DNA from: DAISJD01 sp036821645 | GTDB lineage: Bacteria > Pseudomonadota > Alphaproteobacteria > ATCC43930 > CGMCC-115725 | NCBI GenBank assembly: GCA_036821645.1 | Contig: DAISJD010000005.1 | Location: 11,096-75,095, forward strand | Direction: 5' to 3' | DNA length: 64,000 nucleotides | Shown: positions 8,669 to 17,277 of the stretch, piece by piece | Layout of the letters: each line of letters starts with the position of its first letter | Numbering within the stretch: the first letter of the stretch is position 1 | Notes under the pieces: generated by a model | Database searches by the model: none | The model's input: only the letters and a program-made list of their open reading frames with translations | What the model was told of the DNA's origin: nothing | Translations under genes and position numbers: made by a program

Positions 8669-9957
8669 GATTGCGCCGCACCGGATCGATCGATGGCCAG
8701 CCAATCCGGCACCCGATCGAGCCCGATCAACGTGTCATAGCAAGGGCGGGGGCGGATGATGGCGGCTCTGCCCCCGTCCACCAACAGTTCCGGCACCAAA
8801 AGACGCGTATTGTAGGTCGAACTCATGACCGCCCCATATGCCCCGGCAAATTGCACAGCCATCAGATCATTATATTGCACAAGGGGCAAGTCCCGTTCGA
8901 TCGCCAAGTAATCGCCGCTCTCGCAGACGGGGCCGACCACGTCGCTCAGCGTGAGGGGCGCATCCTTGGGCGGTTCCAAAACTGGAATCACCGGATGGTA
9001 GGCATCGTAGAGGGTGGGACGAATGAGATCGTTCATCGCCCCATCGACCACGATCATCCGCCGCTCGCCGCCTGGCTTCACCACCAGCACCCGGGTGATC
9101 AACATCCCCGCCTCGGCCACGATGAAGCGCCCCGGCTCAAAGGTCAGTCCCGCCTGCAGAGAACCCACAGTTTCACGAACGATCTCAACATACTGGGTAA
9201 GATCGGCGTCCCCTTCACCGTGATAGGGCACCCCAAGGCCACCGCCAAGATCGAGGTGATCGATCCGATGCCCCGCAGCCCGCAAGGTCAGGACGAGATC
9301 AGAGAGCTTCAGGTAGGCGGTCCGATATGGCGACAAATCCAAAATCTGCGAACCGATATGCAGAGCGATCGCCGTCGGCGAAAGGCCCGGCAGGCGCGCG
9401 GCGGTGGCGTAAAGATCAACCACCTGATGCAGGGGAATGCCGAATTTATTATCCGATTTGCCGGTCGTGATTTTGGGATGGGTCAACGCATCGACATCGG
9501 GATTGACGCGAATCGCAACCCGCACCACACGACCATGGGTCACGGCGAGCGTGGAGATCAGATCCAGTTCCGGGGCGTTTTCGACATTGATCTGACCGAC
9601 ACCGGCCGCGATGGCAAAATCCAACTCTTCACGCGATTTCGCAACACCGGAAAACACGATCCGATCCGGATCGAACCCGGCCGCAAGGGCACGACGAACC
9701 TCCCCGCCCGACACCACATCCGCGCCGGCCCCCTCTTGCGCCAACAGGGTCAGCACCGCCTGATTGGAACATGCTTTGACCGCATAGCAAACGCGCCCCC
9801 CAAGCGGCGAGACCGCCCCGGCGAAGGCACGATAACGCCTGCGAATCATGGTCGCCGAATAACAGTAAAACGGTGTCTGAACCGTCTCTGCCAACGCCGC
9901 CACGGCCAGATCTTCGCAAAAGAGCCGACCCTTTTCGTAACGAATGAGCTCAGTCAT
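8665..9957 (-). CDS. lysA: Diaminopimelate decarboxylase
   Basis: It catalyses the last step of lysine biosynthesis, decarboxylating meso-diaminopimelate to L-lysine. The 430-residue protein has the fold-III PLP enzyme features: YAVKAC with the PLP lysine at K61, a HIGSQ motif, a glycine-rich DLGGGLG and EPGRF for phosphate contact, and CESGD carrying the active-site cysteine of the opposite subunit. The ATG at 9957 overlaps the preceding lptM stop by 8 bp and the stop overlaps the next start, so the genes are translationally linked. Length and motifs are normal. Confidence 0.97.
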   Translation of the reverse strand: MTELIRYEKGRLFCEDLAVAALAETVQTPFYCYSATMIRRRYRAFAGAVSPLGGRVCYAVKACSNQAVLTLLAQEGAGADVVSGGEVRRALAAGFDPDRIVFSGVAKSREELDFAIAAGVGQINVENAPELDLISTLAVTHGRVVRVAIRVNPDVDALTHPKITTGKSDNKFGIPLHQVVDLYATAARLPGLSPTAIALHIGSQILDLSPYRTAYLKLSDLVLTLRAAGHRIDHLDLGGGLGVPYHGEGDADLTQYVEIVRETVGSLQAGLTFEPGRFIVAEAGMLITRVLVVKPGGERRMIVVDGAMNDLIRPTLYDAYHPVIPVLEPPKDAPLTLSDVVGPVCESGDYLAIERDLPLVQYNDLMAVQFAGAYGAVMSSTYNTRLLVPELLVDGGRAAIIRPRPCYDTLIGLDRVPDWLAIDRSGAAQS

Positions 9958-10183
9958 GGGGCTTAGTCTTTTTATCGACGGGCTCGTCGATCGGTTTTTC
10001 TTCTGCGGGTTCCGGTTTTACCTGGGGATAGGCTTTGGGAAATTCATTGCGCGTGTTGGGCGGCAATGTCGGCGTCCCCCGTTTGCCGCAGGCAGCAAGG
10101 GTTGGCACCAAAAGACCGAACACACAAACCACAATCCCCATCCGCCGAGCGATGCTCAGCCCTTTGCCCCGCATACCCATCAT
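9950..10183 (-). CDS. lptM: Small LptM-like lipoprotein
   Basis: A short protein (about 77 residues) with a hydrophobic signal and a lipobox ending LAACGKRGTP, then a proline/glutamate/lysine-rich tail. Small lipoproteins with CGKRG next to lysA are the LptM (YifL) family, which in E. coli helps mature the LptD-LptE lipopolysaccharide translocon. The open frame runs upstream to 10333, but the ATGs at 10183 and 10180 follow a GGGCGAGG ribosome-binding site; ATGs at 10174 and 10141 are alternatives. It overlaps lysA by 8 bp. The lipoprotein nature is clear; the LptM role rests on sequence style and context. Confidence 0.8.
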   Translation of the reverse strand: MMGMRGKGLSIARRMGIVVCVFGLLVPTLAACGKRGTPTLPPNTRNEFPKAYPQVKPEPAEEKPIDEPVDKKTKPHD

Positions 10184-10284
10184 GCCTCGCCCAGCCGATG
10201 CCCTTAAAAAACTGGGCCAGGATATAACACCAAGCCAAGGATTGCCCCATCGCTTCTCTCCACCCGGCCATGCACCACACGACC

Positions 10285-10323
10285 AGGTAACCGGGGCAGG
10301 TAACCGGGGCCGGTAACCGGGTG
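10285..10323. repeat. Three 13-bp tandem repeats upstream of lptM
   Basis: Three copies of (A/C)GGTAACCGGGGC follow one another between the creatininase-like gene and lptM. Each copy contains the palindrome GGTAACC. No function is evident. Confidence 0.8.
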
Positions 10324-10347
10324 ATTGCGGCATGCCGTTCGTGCGCC

Positions 10348-11220
10348 CTAAGGGGCCTCGCGCAATCGCCGGATCGCGGCGATTGCTGCCTCGATCCGCA
10401 TCTCGATGAGACGCCGACCGAGGGCGGCGTTGGCGCGGGCCGGATCGCCCGAACTGCCGGTCTCCTCAAAGCGGGCCGGATCGCTGGGTAACCGACTGAG
10501 ATCGACACCGGCCGGATGCACGGCCATCAGCTCCGCCGTATCGATCAAGCTGGCATGAGAGCCGATCGTTCCCAAATTTTCTCCGGCCCCTTCCAAAGCT
10601 TTGATCTGATCGCCATCCTGGTAATAGGCATCCAATTGAACGACACGCACACCCGTGTCGCGCCATTCGCGGGTCAGCCGATCGGCCACCTCTTTTTGCA
10701 CCGGCTGGCTCGCCCCATGATCGCCCATAAAGCAAATGAGCGTAAACCCATGCAGTTTCAAACTGCGCGCAACCCCGTCCAAAACGGCGGCAAAGCCCGC
10801 ATCGCTGAGCCCGATCGTCCCAGGAAAGCGCAGATGGCCGTCGGCGGGATGAAACCGCCCCTCCGGCACATAAGATATGACCGGTGCCACAAGGGTATGC
10901 CCCACACCCAGGGCGATTCTGTCGGCGGCCCACGCGACCAGATAATCGTGCTTGCCCAAAATCATGTGGGGTCCATTTTGTTCGATGCCGCCGGTCGGCA
11001 CCAGAACGGTACGCACACCTGCGCGGACGGCACTGCGCACCTCAACCCAGGTCATATCTTTTAAATCGACGCTCTTCGGTACCCCGGCCGTCAGTTCCAT
11101 TCCCATGCGCAAAGGGTCCGCCGGGGGTTCCCGGTTTATCGCGACCCACCAGCCAAGGACGGCGGATAAAGCAACGAGAAGCCCGATGAAAAAGAGACGC
11201 CGAGCAGGTCCTCCGGTCAC
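10348..11220 (-). CDS. Creatininase-family protein with N-terminal membrane anchor
   Basis: This 290-residue protein has one N-terminal membrane segment (LFFIGLLVALSAVLGWWVAI) and then a creatininase fold. GGIEQNGPHM and the nearby KHD supply metal ligands, and FPGT and GDHG are the other conserved blocks. Creatininase-family amidohydrolases are binuclear metal enzymes acting on cyclic amides or formamides, usually in the cytoplasm. The anchor here would place the catalytic domain in the periplasm, and the substrate cannot be told. It lies upstream of lptM on the same strand with a 164-bp gap holding short repeats, and 4 bp downstream of the hydroxylase gene. Confidence 0.85.
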   Translation of the reverse strand: MTGGPARRLFFIGLLVALSAVLGWWVAINREPPADPLRMGMELTAGVPKSVDLKDMTWVEVRSAVRAGVRTVLVPTGGIEQNGPHMILGKHDYLVAWAADRIALGVGHTLVAPVISYVPEGRFHPADGHLRFPGTIGLSDAGFAAVLDGVARSLKLHGFTLICFMGDHGASQPVQKEVADRLTREWRDTGVRVVQLDAYYQDGDQIKALEGAGENLGTIGSHASLIDTAELMAVHPAGVDLSRLPSDPARFEETGSSGDPARANAALGRRLIEMRIEAAIAAIRRLREAP

Positions 11221-11224
11221 GGCA

Positions 11225-12121
11225 CTACCCCCTTTTAACCTCTTTCACCAACAGCTTTCGCGGGATGAATGGGTCGAGCAACTGGCCGAGATAGCTCGTC
11301 GGATAATCGGGCTCGTCGATCCCAAACGCCGCAGGCCCCCTATCGTCGGGCATTGAAAACGTCCCGAAGATCAGATCGAAGAAAGAAAAAGTCGGCGCGA
11401 AATTACGCTGTCCATGGACCGGATCCACACTATGATGCCACCGATGAAAGACAGGTGAGGCTAAGACATATTTCAGCGGTCCCCACGTCCACCGCACATT
11501 GGCATGGACCAAGGGGGCACTGAAGACATCCCATGGAATGAAAAACGCAATCACTTCGGGGGCGATGCCCAGAAAGACCATGAGCACACTGACAAAAGTG
11601 GGTTGTAAAAAGATATTGACCGGATGAAACCGATAGCTGGTCGTCCAATCCACCTGTTGTGCGGCATGGTGGGGGGCATGGAACCGCCACAGCAGTCGCG
11701 TATGAAAACACCGATGGATCCAGTACAAAAGAAAGTCCGTTAAAACTAAATAAATAATTCCCTGCACCCAAAACGGTAACGCGCTTAACGGACCAGATGG
11801 ATTTTCAAAATATTTTATGATGATCTCTTGCGATAAATTTCCATTTATTAAAAACAAAAACAAAACATAAAATGGTACAGTCATATATAAACTAAAAAAA
11901 CTCGCCATTATCATATAAATAAAATCTGTTCTTAACGACGAATTTTTCCACCAGTATTTTCCAGGTAGCGCCGTTTGACTTTTAAAAAAAGAAAGAATAG
12001 TAAAAAATAATGCTAAAAAAATAACAATTGGTAATTGATCAAGATAAATTTTCATCATTTTGATAAAAATTTGTATAAACGCGTCAAGCATCGTTGAAAA
12101 ATCGATTGCATCTTTTTTCAT
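11225..12121 (-). CDS. Sterol desaturase/fatty acid hydroxylase family membrane protein
   Basis: A 298-residue integral membrane di-iron enzyme. Histidine clusters are HRCFH, HAPHH and, further on, HRWHH, with a lone histidine in HANVRW, as in the fatty acid hydroxylase superfamily (PF04116). Several hydrophobic segments precede them. Such enzymes hydroxylate or desaturate sterols, carotenoids, fatty acids or alkylglycerols using O2; the substrate here is unknown. The first 120 or so codons are very AT-rich, unlike the GC-rich second half that carries the histidine boxes. The stop is 4 bp before the creatininase-like gene. Confidence 0.88.
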   Translation of the reverse strand: MKKDAIDFSTMLDAFIQIFIKMMKIYLDQLPIVIFLALFFTILSFFKSQTALPGKYWWKNSSLRTDFIYMIMASFFSLYMTVPFYVLFLFLINGNLSQEIIIKYFENPSGPLSALPFWVQGIIYLVLTDFLLYWIHRCFHTRLLWRFHAPHHAAQQVDWTTSYRFHPVNIFLQPTFVSVLMVFLGIAPEVIAFFIPWDVFSAPLVHANVRWTWGPLKYVLASPVFHRWHHSVDPVHGQRNFAPTFSFFDLIFGTFSMPDDRGPAAFGIDEPDYPTSYLGQLLDPFIPRKLLVKEVKRG

Positions 12122-12268
12122 CTTTGCTATCTCATCGCTTAGACATAATGAAAATAGAAAATTACCTATCTTCGATTATGAGCGCTAAAGCCTGCGCTGT
12201 AAAGAAGATATCGTTCTCATGTCTATTCAATATTTCCGGTTGATTGGTTTTTTCCTCTGAACGATGGA

Positions 12269-12901
12269 TCAAGCATGAGGCGAACGGAGCAAAAAAATAC
12301 CTTGTTCGCCAAAAACATTCGCCAACCGCGACCCGGCAGCCCAGGGCAAGGGCTCCCCCGCCCGGTCCAGGATCACTGCCCGTTCGATCATGAGTCCCAA
12401 ATCATCGGCGAGATCGATAAAATCTCGGATCGTGCATAGATGAATATTCGGCGTCTCATACCAAGGATAGGCCAAAAGATCGCTGGCCGGCATCCGTCCG
12501 GTGGTCAACAATCCAAAGCGCACGCGCCAATAACCGAAATTCGGAAAAGAAACGATAACGCGTCGCCCGATGCGGGCAAGACTTTGCAACACTGCCTTCG
12601 GCCGATGGGTCGCTTGCAGCGTTTGACTTAAAATCGCATAATCGAAGGCCCCCGCGGGATAAGGGGCAAGATCATTGTCGGCATCGCCTTGAACGACCGA
12701 CAATCCCGCCCGCACACACGCATTGACCCCCGACTGGGACAGTTCCATGCCGCGCCCTTCGACCTCTTTGGTCGCAGCCAGTGACGCCAGCAAAGCCCCG
12801 TCCCCGCACCCGATATCGAGAACGCGGCTCTGGACTGCAACCATTTCGGCAATCAGCGCAAGATCCCGGCGCAACGGCGCGGTCTGTGGACGGTCAACCA
12901 T
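12269..12901 (-). CDS. metW: Methionine biosynthesis protein MetW (SAM-dependent methyltransferase fold)
   Basis: This 210-residue class I methyltransferase-fold protein has the SAM-binding loop LDIGCGDGALL and the block FDYAILSQTLQATHRP, characteristic of MetW. MetW is a partner of MetX in alpha- and other proteobacteria and raises homoserine acyltransferase activity. The frame extends to 12934, but the ATG at 12901 (MVDRPQTAPL) overlaps the metX stop by 8 bp, as expected for the tightly linked metX-metW pair. Confidence 0.93.
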   Translation of the reverse strand: MVDRPQTAPLRRDLALIAEMVAVQSRVLDIGCGDGALLASLAATKEVEGRGMELSQSGVNACVRAGLSVVQGDADNDLAPYPAGAFDYAILSQTLQATHRPKAVLQSLARIGRRVIVSFPNFGYWRVRFGLLTTGRMPASDLLAYPWYETPNIHLCTIRDFIDLADDLGLMIERAVILDRAGEPLPWAAGSRLANVFGEQGIFLLRSPHA

Positions 12902-14036
12902 GGACGCGCAATCCTCGATGCTTGGCACAGCCATCGATGAACCCGGTCAGGGTCGCAAAAAATTCCGGTTCATCCAATAAGAATGCATCGTGACCGCTAT
13001 CGGTTGCAATTTCAACGAAGCTGACATTGCCCGCGACCGCATTCAAGGCATGGACGATCGCCCGACTTTCGCTCGTCGGAAACAACCAATCCGATGTAAA
13101 GGAAATCACGCAAAACCGTGTCTTTGTATCGGTGAACGCGTCGGCAAGCCTGCCGCCATGTTCGGCCGCGAGATCGAAATAATCCATAGCGCGGGTTATA
13201 TATAAATAGGCGTTGGCATCAAACCGTTCGACGAAGCTCGCCCCTTGATAGCGCAGATAGCTTTCAACTTGGAAATCAGCCTCGAATCCGTAGGTAACGC
13301 CGCTGCGATCCTGGAGATTGCGTCCGAATTTACGGTGCAGGGCCGTTTCGGACAGGTAGGTGATATGGGCTGCCATACGGGCGACGGCAAGCCCCCGTTC
13401 CGGCCTCAATCCATGGGCCAGATAGGTACCGCCCCGCCAATCGGGATCCGCCATGATCGCTTGGCGGCCGACCTCGTGAAAAGCGATGTTCTGGGCGGAA
13501 TGTCGGGCGGCCGTGGCGATCGGCACAGCGGCGAACACACGTTCCTTATAGCGCGTTGCCCATTCCAGGACCTGCATGCCGCCCATCGACCCGCCGATGA
13601 CGCAGAATAACTGATCGATACCGAGATGATCGACGAGCCGCACCTGTGCACGCACCATGTCGCCGATCGTGATCACCGGGAAATCGAGCCCCCAGACCCG
13701 GCCTGTCGCAGGGTTGACGCTACTTGGACCCGTCGTGCCGAGACAGCCGCCCAGCACATTGGAGCAGATCACGAAATACCGATCCGTATCGATGATCGCC
13801 CCCGGTCCCACCAAACTTGTCCACCAACCGGGCTTGCCCGTAATCGGGTGCCGGTCCGCGACGAAATGGTCGCCAGTCAAGGCATGACAAACAAATACCG
13901 CGTTGCTGCGATCCGCGTTGAGGGTGCCATAGGTCTGATAGGCAATCTCAACTCTTGGTAGAACAACCCCGCAATCAAGCACGAGCGGTTCCTCAAGGAC
14001 CAGAACGCGCCCCCCGGTATGCACCGCCTCAATCAT
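12894..14036 (-). CDS. metX: Homoserine O-acyltransferase MetX
   Basis: An alpha/beta hydrolase-fold enzyme that activates homoserine by acylation for methionine synthesis. The nucleophile is in GGSMGGMQVLEW; the aspartate in the TSDWLFP block and the histidine of SGHDAF near the C-terminus complete the triad. The acyl donor (acetyl- or succinyl-CoA) cannot be assigned from sequence alone. The frame opens at a GTG (14078), with an ATG at 14069, but only the ATG at 14036 (MIEAVHTGGR) has a clear AGGA at good spacing, so it is preferred. metW follows with an 8-bp overlap. A TTGACA at 14183-14178 could be a -35 element; its -10 is weak. Confidence 0.95.
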   Translation of the reverse strand: MIEAVHTGGRVLVLEEPLVLDCGVVLPRVEIAYQTYGTLNADRSNAVFVCHALTGDHFVADRHPITGKPGWWTSLVGPGAIIDTDRYFVICSNVLGGCLGTTGPSSVNPATGRVWGLDFPVITIGDMVRAQVRLVDHLGIDQLFCVIGGSMGGMQVLEWATRYKERVFAAVPIATAARHSAQNIAFHEVGRQAIMADPDWRGGTYLAHGLRPERGLAVARMAAHITYLSETALHRKFGRNLQDRSGVTYGFEADFQVESYLRYQGASFVERFDANAYLYITRAMDYFDLAAEHGGRLADAFTDTKTRFCVISFTSDWLFPTSESRAIVHALNAVAGNVSFVEIATDSGHDAFLLDEPEFFATLTGFIDGCAKHRGLRVHG

Positions 14037-14365
14037 CCGCGTTCCTGCCGATCGTGAATATTCCGCCATCGCCCGCACACCATCGGGTATCTCGTTTTCT
14101 TGGTCCTCTTATCGTCCGACATTGCGCGCGAACCCTCGAAACCTTGGGTGCGCTATCTCTCGCGCGTCCTGGCGGCGTGTCAACCGATTTCTGAACGATC
14201 CCGGCCATTCCCCGGCGCCTGAACGCGCCTGAACGCGCCTGAACGCGAATGATAAATTTGTTCTTCGCGACCAACCTGTGTCCTTGCCGCGTCACTCATT
14301 GAAGAATATGATGTTTTCCGCGCACCGGGATTGACAAGTGCGGCCCTGGATTCGATACGTCAAGC
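14037..14365. other. Divergent intergenic region metX / chorismate mutase
   Basis: It should hold promoters for both directions. It contains three tandem copies of GCGCCTGAAC at 14215-14244. I looked for a SAM-II type riboswitch ahead of metX and did not find its core motifs. Confidence 0.6.
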
Positions 14366-15223
14366 ATGATGACTATGACCAGCCTTGAAGAACTGCGCCG
14401 GGAAATCGACCGGATCGACGATGCGATGCACGATCTCATGATGGCGCGTGCCGCCGTGGTCGAACAGATCGGAATCCGCAAAGGGGCAACCGCCACCCCC
14501 GTCATGCATCCGGGGCGCGAGGCCGCGATCCTGCGCCGATTGGCGGCGCGTCATCACGGCCCCCTGCCGTTCCTGGTCGTCGCCCGGATCTGGCGCGAGT
14601 TGATCGGTGCGCTCACGCACCTTCAGGCCCCGTTCGCCGTCGCAAGCTTTGCCCCGGAAGAACAACCGGACGGCTGGGATCTCGCCCGGGACTATTACGG
14701 CTCGCGCGTGCCGATGACGGCCTATCGCACGGTCGGTCAGGTGATCCGGTCCGTCAACGACCAATCGGCGGCGATCGGTGTCCTGCCCATGCCGCTCGAC
14801 CATGACGATGATCCATGGTGGCGTCATCTCTTGTCACGCGACACCCAGGCGCCTCGAGTTTTGGCCCGCCTGCCTTTCGCCGGTCGCGGCAATTCTCGCG
14901 GCGATCGCGACGTCCTGGTCATTGCCCGCGGCAATCGTGACCCGCTCGGATTCGACCGCAGTTTCATCGGTATCGAGGTCCCCGGCGATCTCAGCCGGGC
15001 CCGTTTGCTCGGCTGTCTCAATCAGGCCGGCCTCGCGTGCGGCCTGCTCTCACTCTGGTCGCGCGAAGGGCTCAGCCTTGCATTCGCCGAAATCGCGGGG
15101 CCAGTCCCGCCGGGGGATGCACGGCTTGCAGATCTCGCCGCACAATTGGGAGAACCGATTGACCGGTTCTATCATCTGGGCGGATATGCTGATCCCATCT
15201 CTGGGCACGCCGCATCCCCTTAG
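14366..15223 (+). CDS. Chorismate mutase (AroQ type) with C-terminal extension
   Basis: The first 90 residues are an AroQ-type all-helical chorismate mutase (LEELRREIDRIDDAMHDLMM, then RKG and the helix REAAILRRLAARHHG), which converts chorismate to prephenate. A C-terminal part of about 190 residues follows; it resembles a degenerate prephenate-dehydratase or periplasmic-binding fold and is usual in alphaproteobacterial chorismate mutases found beside hisC. The start could be 14366, 14369 or 14378; none has a strong ribosome-binding site. Next come hisC and tyrC on the same strand, making a tyrosine/phenylalanine branch cluster. Confidence 0.88.
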   Translation: MMTMTSLEELRREIDRIDDAMHDLMMARAAVVEQIGIRKGATATPVMHPGREAAILRRLAARHHGPLPFLVVARIWRELIGALTHLQAPFAVASFAPEEQPDGWDLARDYYGSRVPMTAYRTVGQVIRSVNDQSAAIGVLPMPLDHDDDPWWRHLLSRDTQAPRVLARLPFAGRGNSRGDRDVLVIARGNRDPLGFDRSFIGIEVPGDLSRARLLGCLNQAGLACGLLSLWSREGLSLAFAEIAGPVPPGDARLADLAAQLGEPIDRFYHLGGYADPISGHAASP

Positions 15224-15259
15224 CCGCCCCTCTGTTTTTCTTTTTCAGAAAGGTTCATC

Positions 15260-16360
15260 GTGACCAGTCCCGTTCCCCGCCCCGGTATTTTGGAAATTGC
15301 CCCCTATGTCGGCGGCGAATCAAAAATTCCCGGTTTCGAGACGGTCATGAAATTGGCCTCTAACGAGGGTGCCCTCGGTCCCAGCCCAAAGGCCATGGCG
15401 GCCCTTGCCACCCATGCTCCGCTGATGCATCGCTACCCCGATGGCGGTGCCGTGGCCCTGCGCCAAGCGCTTGCTCGGCATTGGGGGCTTGAGGCCGATC
15501 GGATCGTCTGCGGGGCGGGGTCCGATGAATTGTTGATGTTGCTGGTCAAGGCCTATGCCGGGCCCGGCGACGAGGTGCTCTATAGCGACCACGGGTTTCT
15601 AATTTACCCGATTTCCGCCCATGGGGCTGGGGCAACGCCGGTTAAGGTACGCGAACGCAACCTGCATACCGATGTCGATGCGCTGCTCGCCGGGGTGACG
15701 CCCCGGACTAAGATGGTGTTCATCGCCAACCCGAACAATCCGACCGGCACCTATATTTCCGCCGCCGAGATCAACCGCCTTAGGGACGGATTGCCGTCCA
15801 GCGTCATCCTCGTCATCGATGCAGCCTATGCCGAATATGTCGGTCATGACGATTACGAGCCCGGTATCGACGTGGTCCGCCGCACAGACAATACGGTGAT
15901 GACCCGGACCTTCTCGAAAATGTACGCTTTGGGGGGGATGCGCATCGGTTGGGCCTATTGTCCGCCCGCCATCGCCGATGTCCTGAACCGTCTGCGCGGT
16001 CCCTTCAACGTCAGTACGCTCGCCCAGGCCGTCGCGGTCGCCGCCTTGGAAGATGTAGCCTTTACCGATGCCTGCCGGGCCCATAACGATATCTGGTTGA
16101 ACTGGACCGCAACGGCCCTTGCCGCCATCGGCCTCGAGATCGTGCCCAGCGTCTGCAACTTTCTCTTGGTCAAATTTCCAGAAGAACCCGGACGCGATGC
16201 GAATGCCGTGTTCGAGTTTCTAAAGCGGCACGGCATCATCGTGCGCAAGGTCGGGGCCTATGGTCTGCCGCAGTATCTTCGGATCAGTATCGGGACCGCC
16301 GATGAAATGCGCGCAACCGTATCGGCTTTGACGGATTTCAGGGCGCAACCGTCTTCATGA
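15260..16360 (+). CDS. hisC: Histidinol-phosphate / aromatic amino acid aminotransferase
   Basis: A fold-I PLP aminotransferase of 366 residues. The PLP lysine lies in TRTFSKMYALGGMRIGW, and NPNNPTGTY is the cofactor loop. In this context, between chorismate mutase and tyrC, it probably transaminates prephenate or arylpyruvates, perhaps besides histidinol phosphate. It starts with GTG at 15260, 7 bases after AGAAAGG. The stop overlaps the tyrC start as ATGA. The name hisC reflects the family, not proven substrate choice. Confidence 0.92.
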   Translation: MTSPVPRPGILEIAPYVGGESKIPGFETVMKLASNEGALGPSPKAMAALATHAPLMHRYPDGGAVALRQALARHWGLEADRIVCGAGSDELLMLLVKAYAGPGDEVLYSDHGFLIYPISAHGAGATPVKVRERNLHTDVDALLAGVTPRTKMVFIANPNNPTGTYISAAEINRLRDGLPSSVILVIDAAYAEYVGHDDYEPGIDVVRRTDNTVMTRTFSKMYALGGMRIGWAYCPPAIADVLNRLRGPFNVSTLAQAVAVAALEDVAFTDACRAHNDIWLNWTATALAAIGLEIVPSVCNFLLVKFPEEPGRDANAVFEFLKRHGIIVRKVGAYGLPQYLRISIGTADEMRATVSALTDFRAQPSS

Positions 16361-17238
16361 CCGCGATCCTGTTCAAACGGGTTGCGATCATCGGCTACGG
16401 TTTGATCGGTTCTTCGCTCGGTCGCGCCTTAAAGCAGGGCGGTCTGGTCGAGGAGCTGATTGCCCTTGATGCCGATCCCGCCGCCCGGACCAGGATTGCG
16501 GCCTTGGGTTTGGCCGATCGGGTCACAGACGATCCGGCAGCGATCGCCGGGGTCGATCTCGTCGTGATCGCAACCCCCGTCGCCGCCATCGGGACGATCG
16601 GGGCCCTGATCGCCCCCCATCTCTGCCCCGGCACCCTCGTGACCGATGTCGGATCGGTAAAGCAGGCGGTCATCCGCGACCTTACCCCCCATCTGCCCGC
16701 CGGTGTCTGTTTCGTGCCGGGCCATCCGATCGCTGGGACGGAAAAGTCCGGTCCCGACCATGGTTTCGCCGATCTTTTCCAGGGCCGTTGGACGATCCTT
16801 ACCCCGCAAGCCGAAACCGATCCGGCGGCGGTGGAACGGATTGCGGATCTCTGGCGCGGGATCGGCAGCATGGTGGAAATCATGGCCCCCGACCATCACG
16901 ACAAGGTCTTGGCGATCACATCCCATCTGCCGCATCTCATCGCCTATACGATCGTCGGCACCGCCGTCGATCTTGAGGCAAGCCTTCAGGCGGAAGTCAT
17001 CAAATTTTCCGCCGGCGGTTTCCGCGATTTCACCCGGATCGCGGCATCGGACCCGATCATGTGGCGGGATATTTTTCTGAACAACCGCGAAGCCGTGCTG
17101 GAAATGCTCCAACGGCTGACCGAAGACTTATCTGCCCTGCAACGGGCGATCCGCTGGGGTGAAGGCGATCAGTTGATCGATCGCTTCACCCGCGCCAGAG
17201 CCATCCGTCGCGGCGTCGTCGACGCAAAACAGGCGTAA
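16357..17238 (+). CDS. tyrC: Prephenate/arogenate dehydrogenase family protein
   Basis: This 293-residue dehydrogenase makes 4-hydroxyphenylpyruvate or tyrosine from prephenate or arogenate. A Rossmann motif, GYGLIGSSLG, opens the protein and GHPIAGTEKSG holds the conserved active-site residues of the TyrA family. It has no fused mutase or ACT domain, in line with the separate mutase two genes upstream. Translation is coupled to hisC by an ATGA overlap. It converges on the MarR gene with a 39-bp gap. Confidence 0.93.
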   Translation: MTAILFKRVAIIGYGLIGSSLGRALKQGGLVEELIALDADPAARTRIAALGLADRVTDDPAAIAGVDLVVIATPVAAIGTIGALIAPHLCPGTLVTDVGSVKQAVIRDLTPHLPAGVCFVPGHPIAGTEKSGPDHGFADLFQGRWTILTPQAETDPAAVERIADLWRGIGSMVEIMAPDHHDKVLAITSHLPHLIAYTIVGTAVDLEASLQAEVIKFSAGGFRDFTRIAASDPIMWRDIFLNNREAVLEMLQRLTEDLSALQRAIRWGEGDQLIDRFTRARAIRRGVVDAKQA

Positions 17239-17277
17239 TCGACAGGAAACGATCGACGAGAAAGAACCACGGGCAGC

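Noticed and set aside
8671..9966. 431-codon frame opposite lysA
   Set aside because: It mirrors lysA almost exactly and has no conserved motif; lysA motifs are all intact on the other strand.
1596..14244. CRISPR array
   Set aside because: The short tandem repeats seen are adjacent units without spacers, and no cas gene is present.
14079..14365. SAM-II riboswitch before metX
   Set aside because: The conserved core and pseudoknot sequences expected in alphaproteobacterial SAM-II RNAs were not found.
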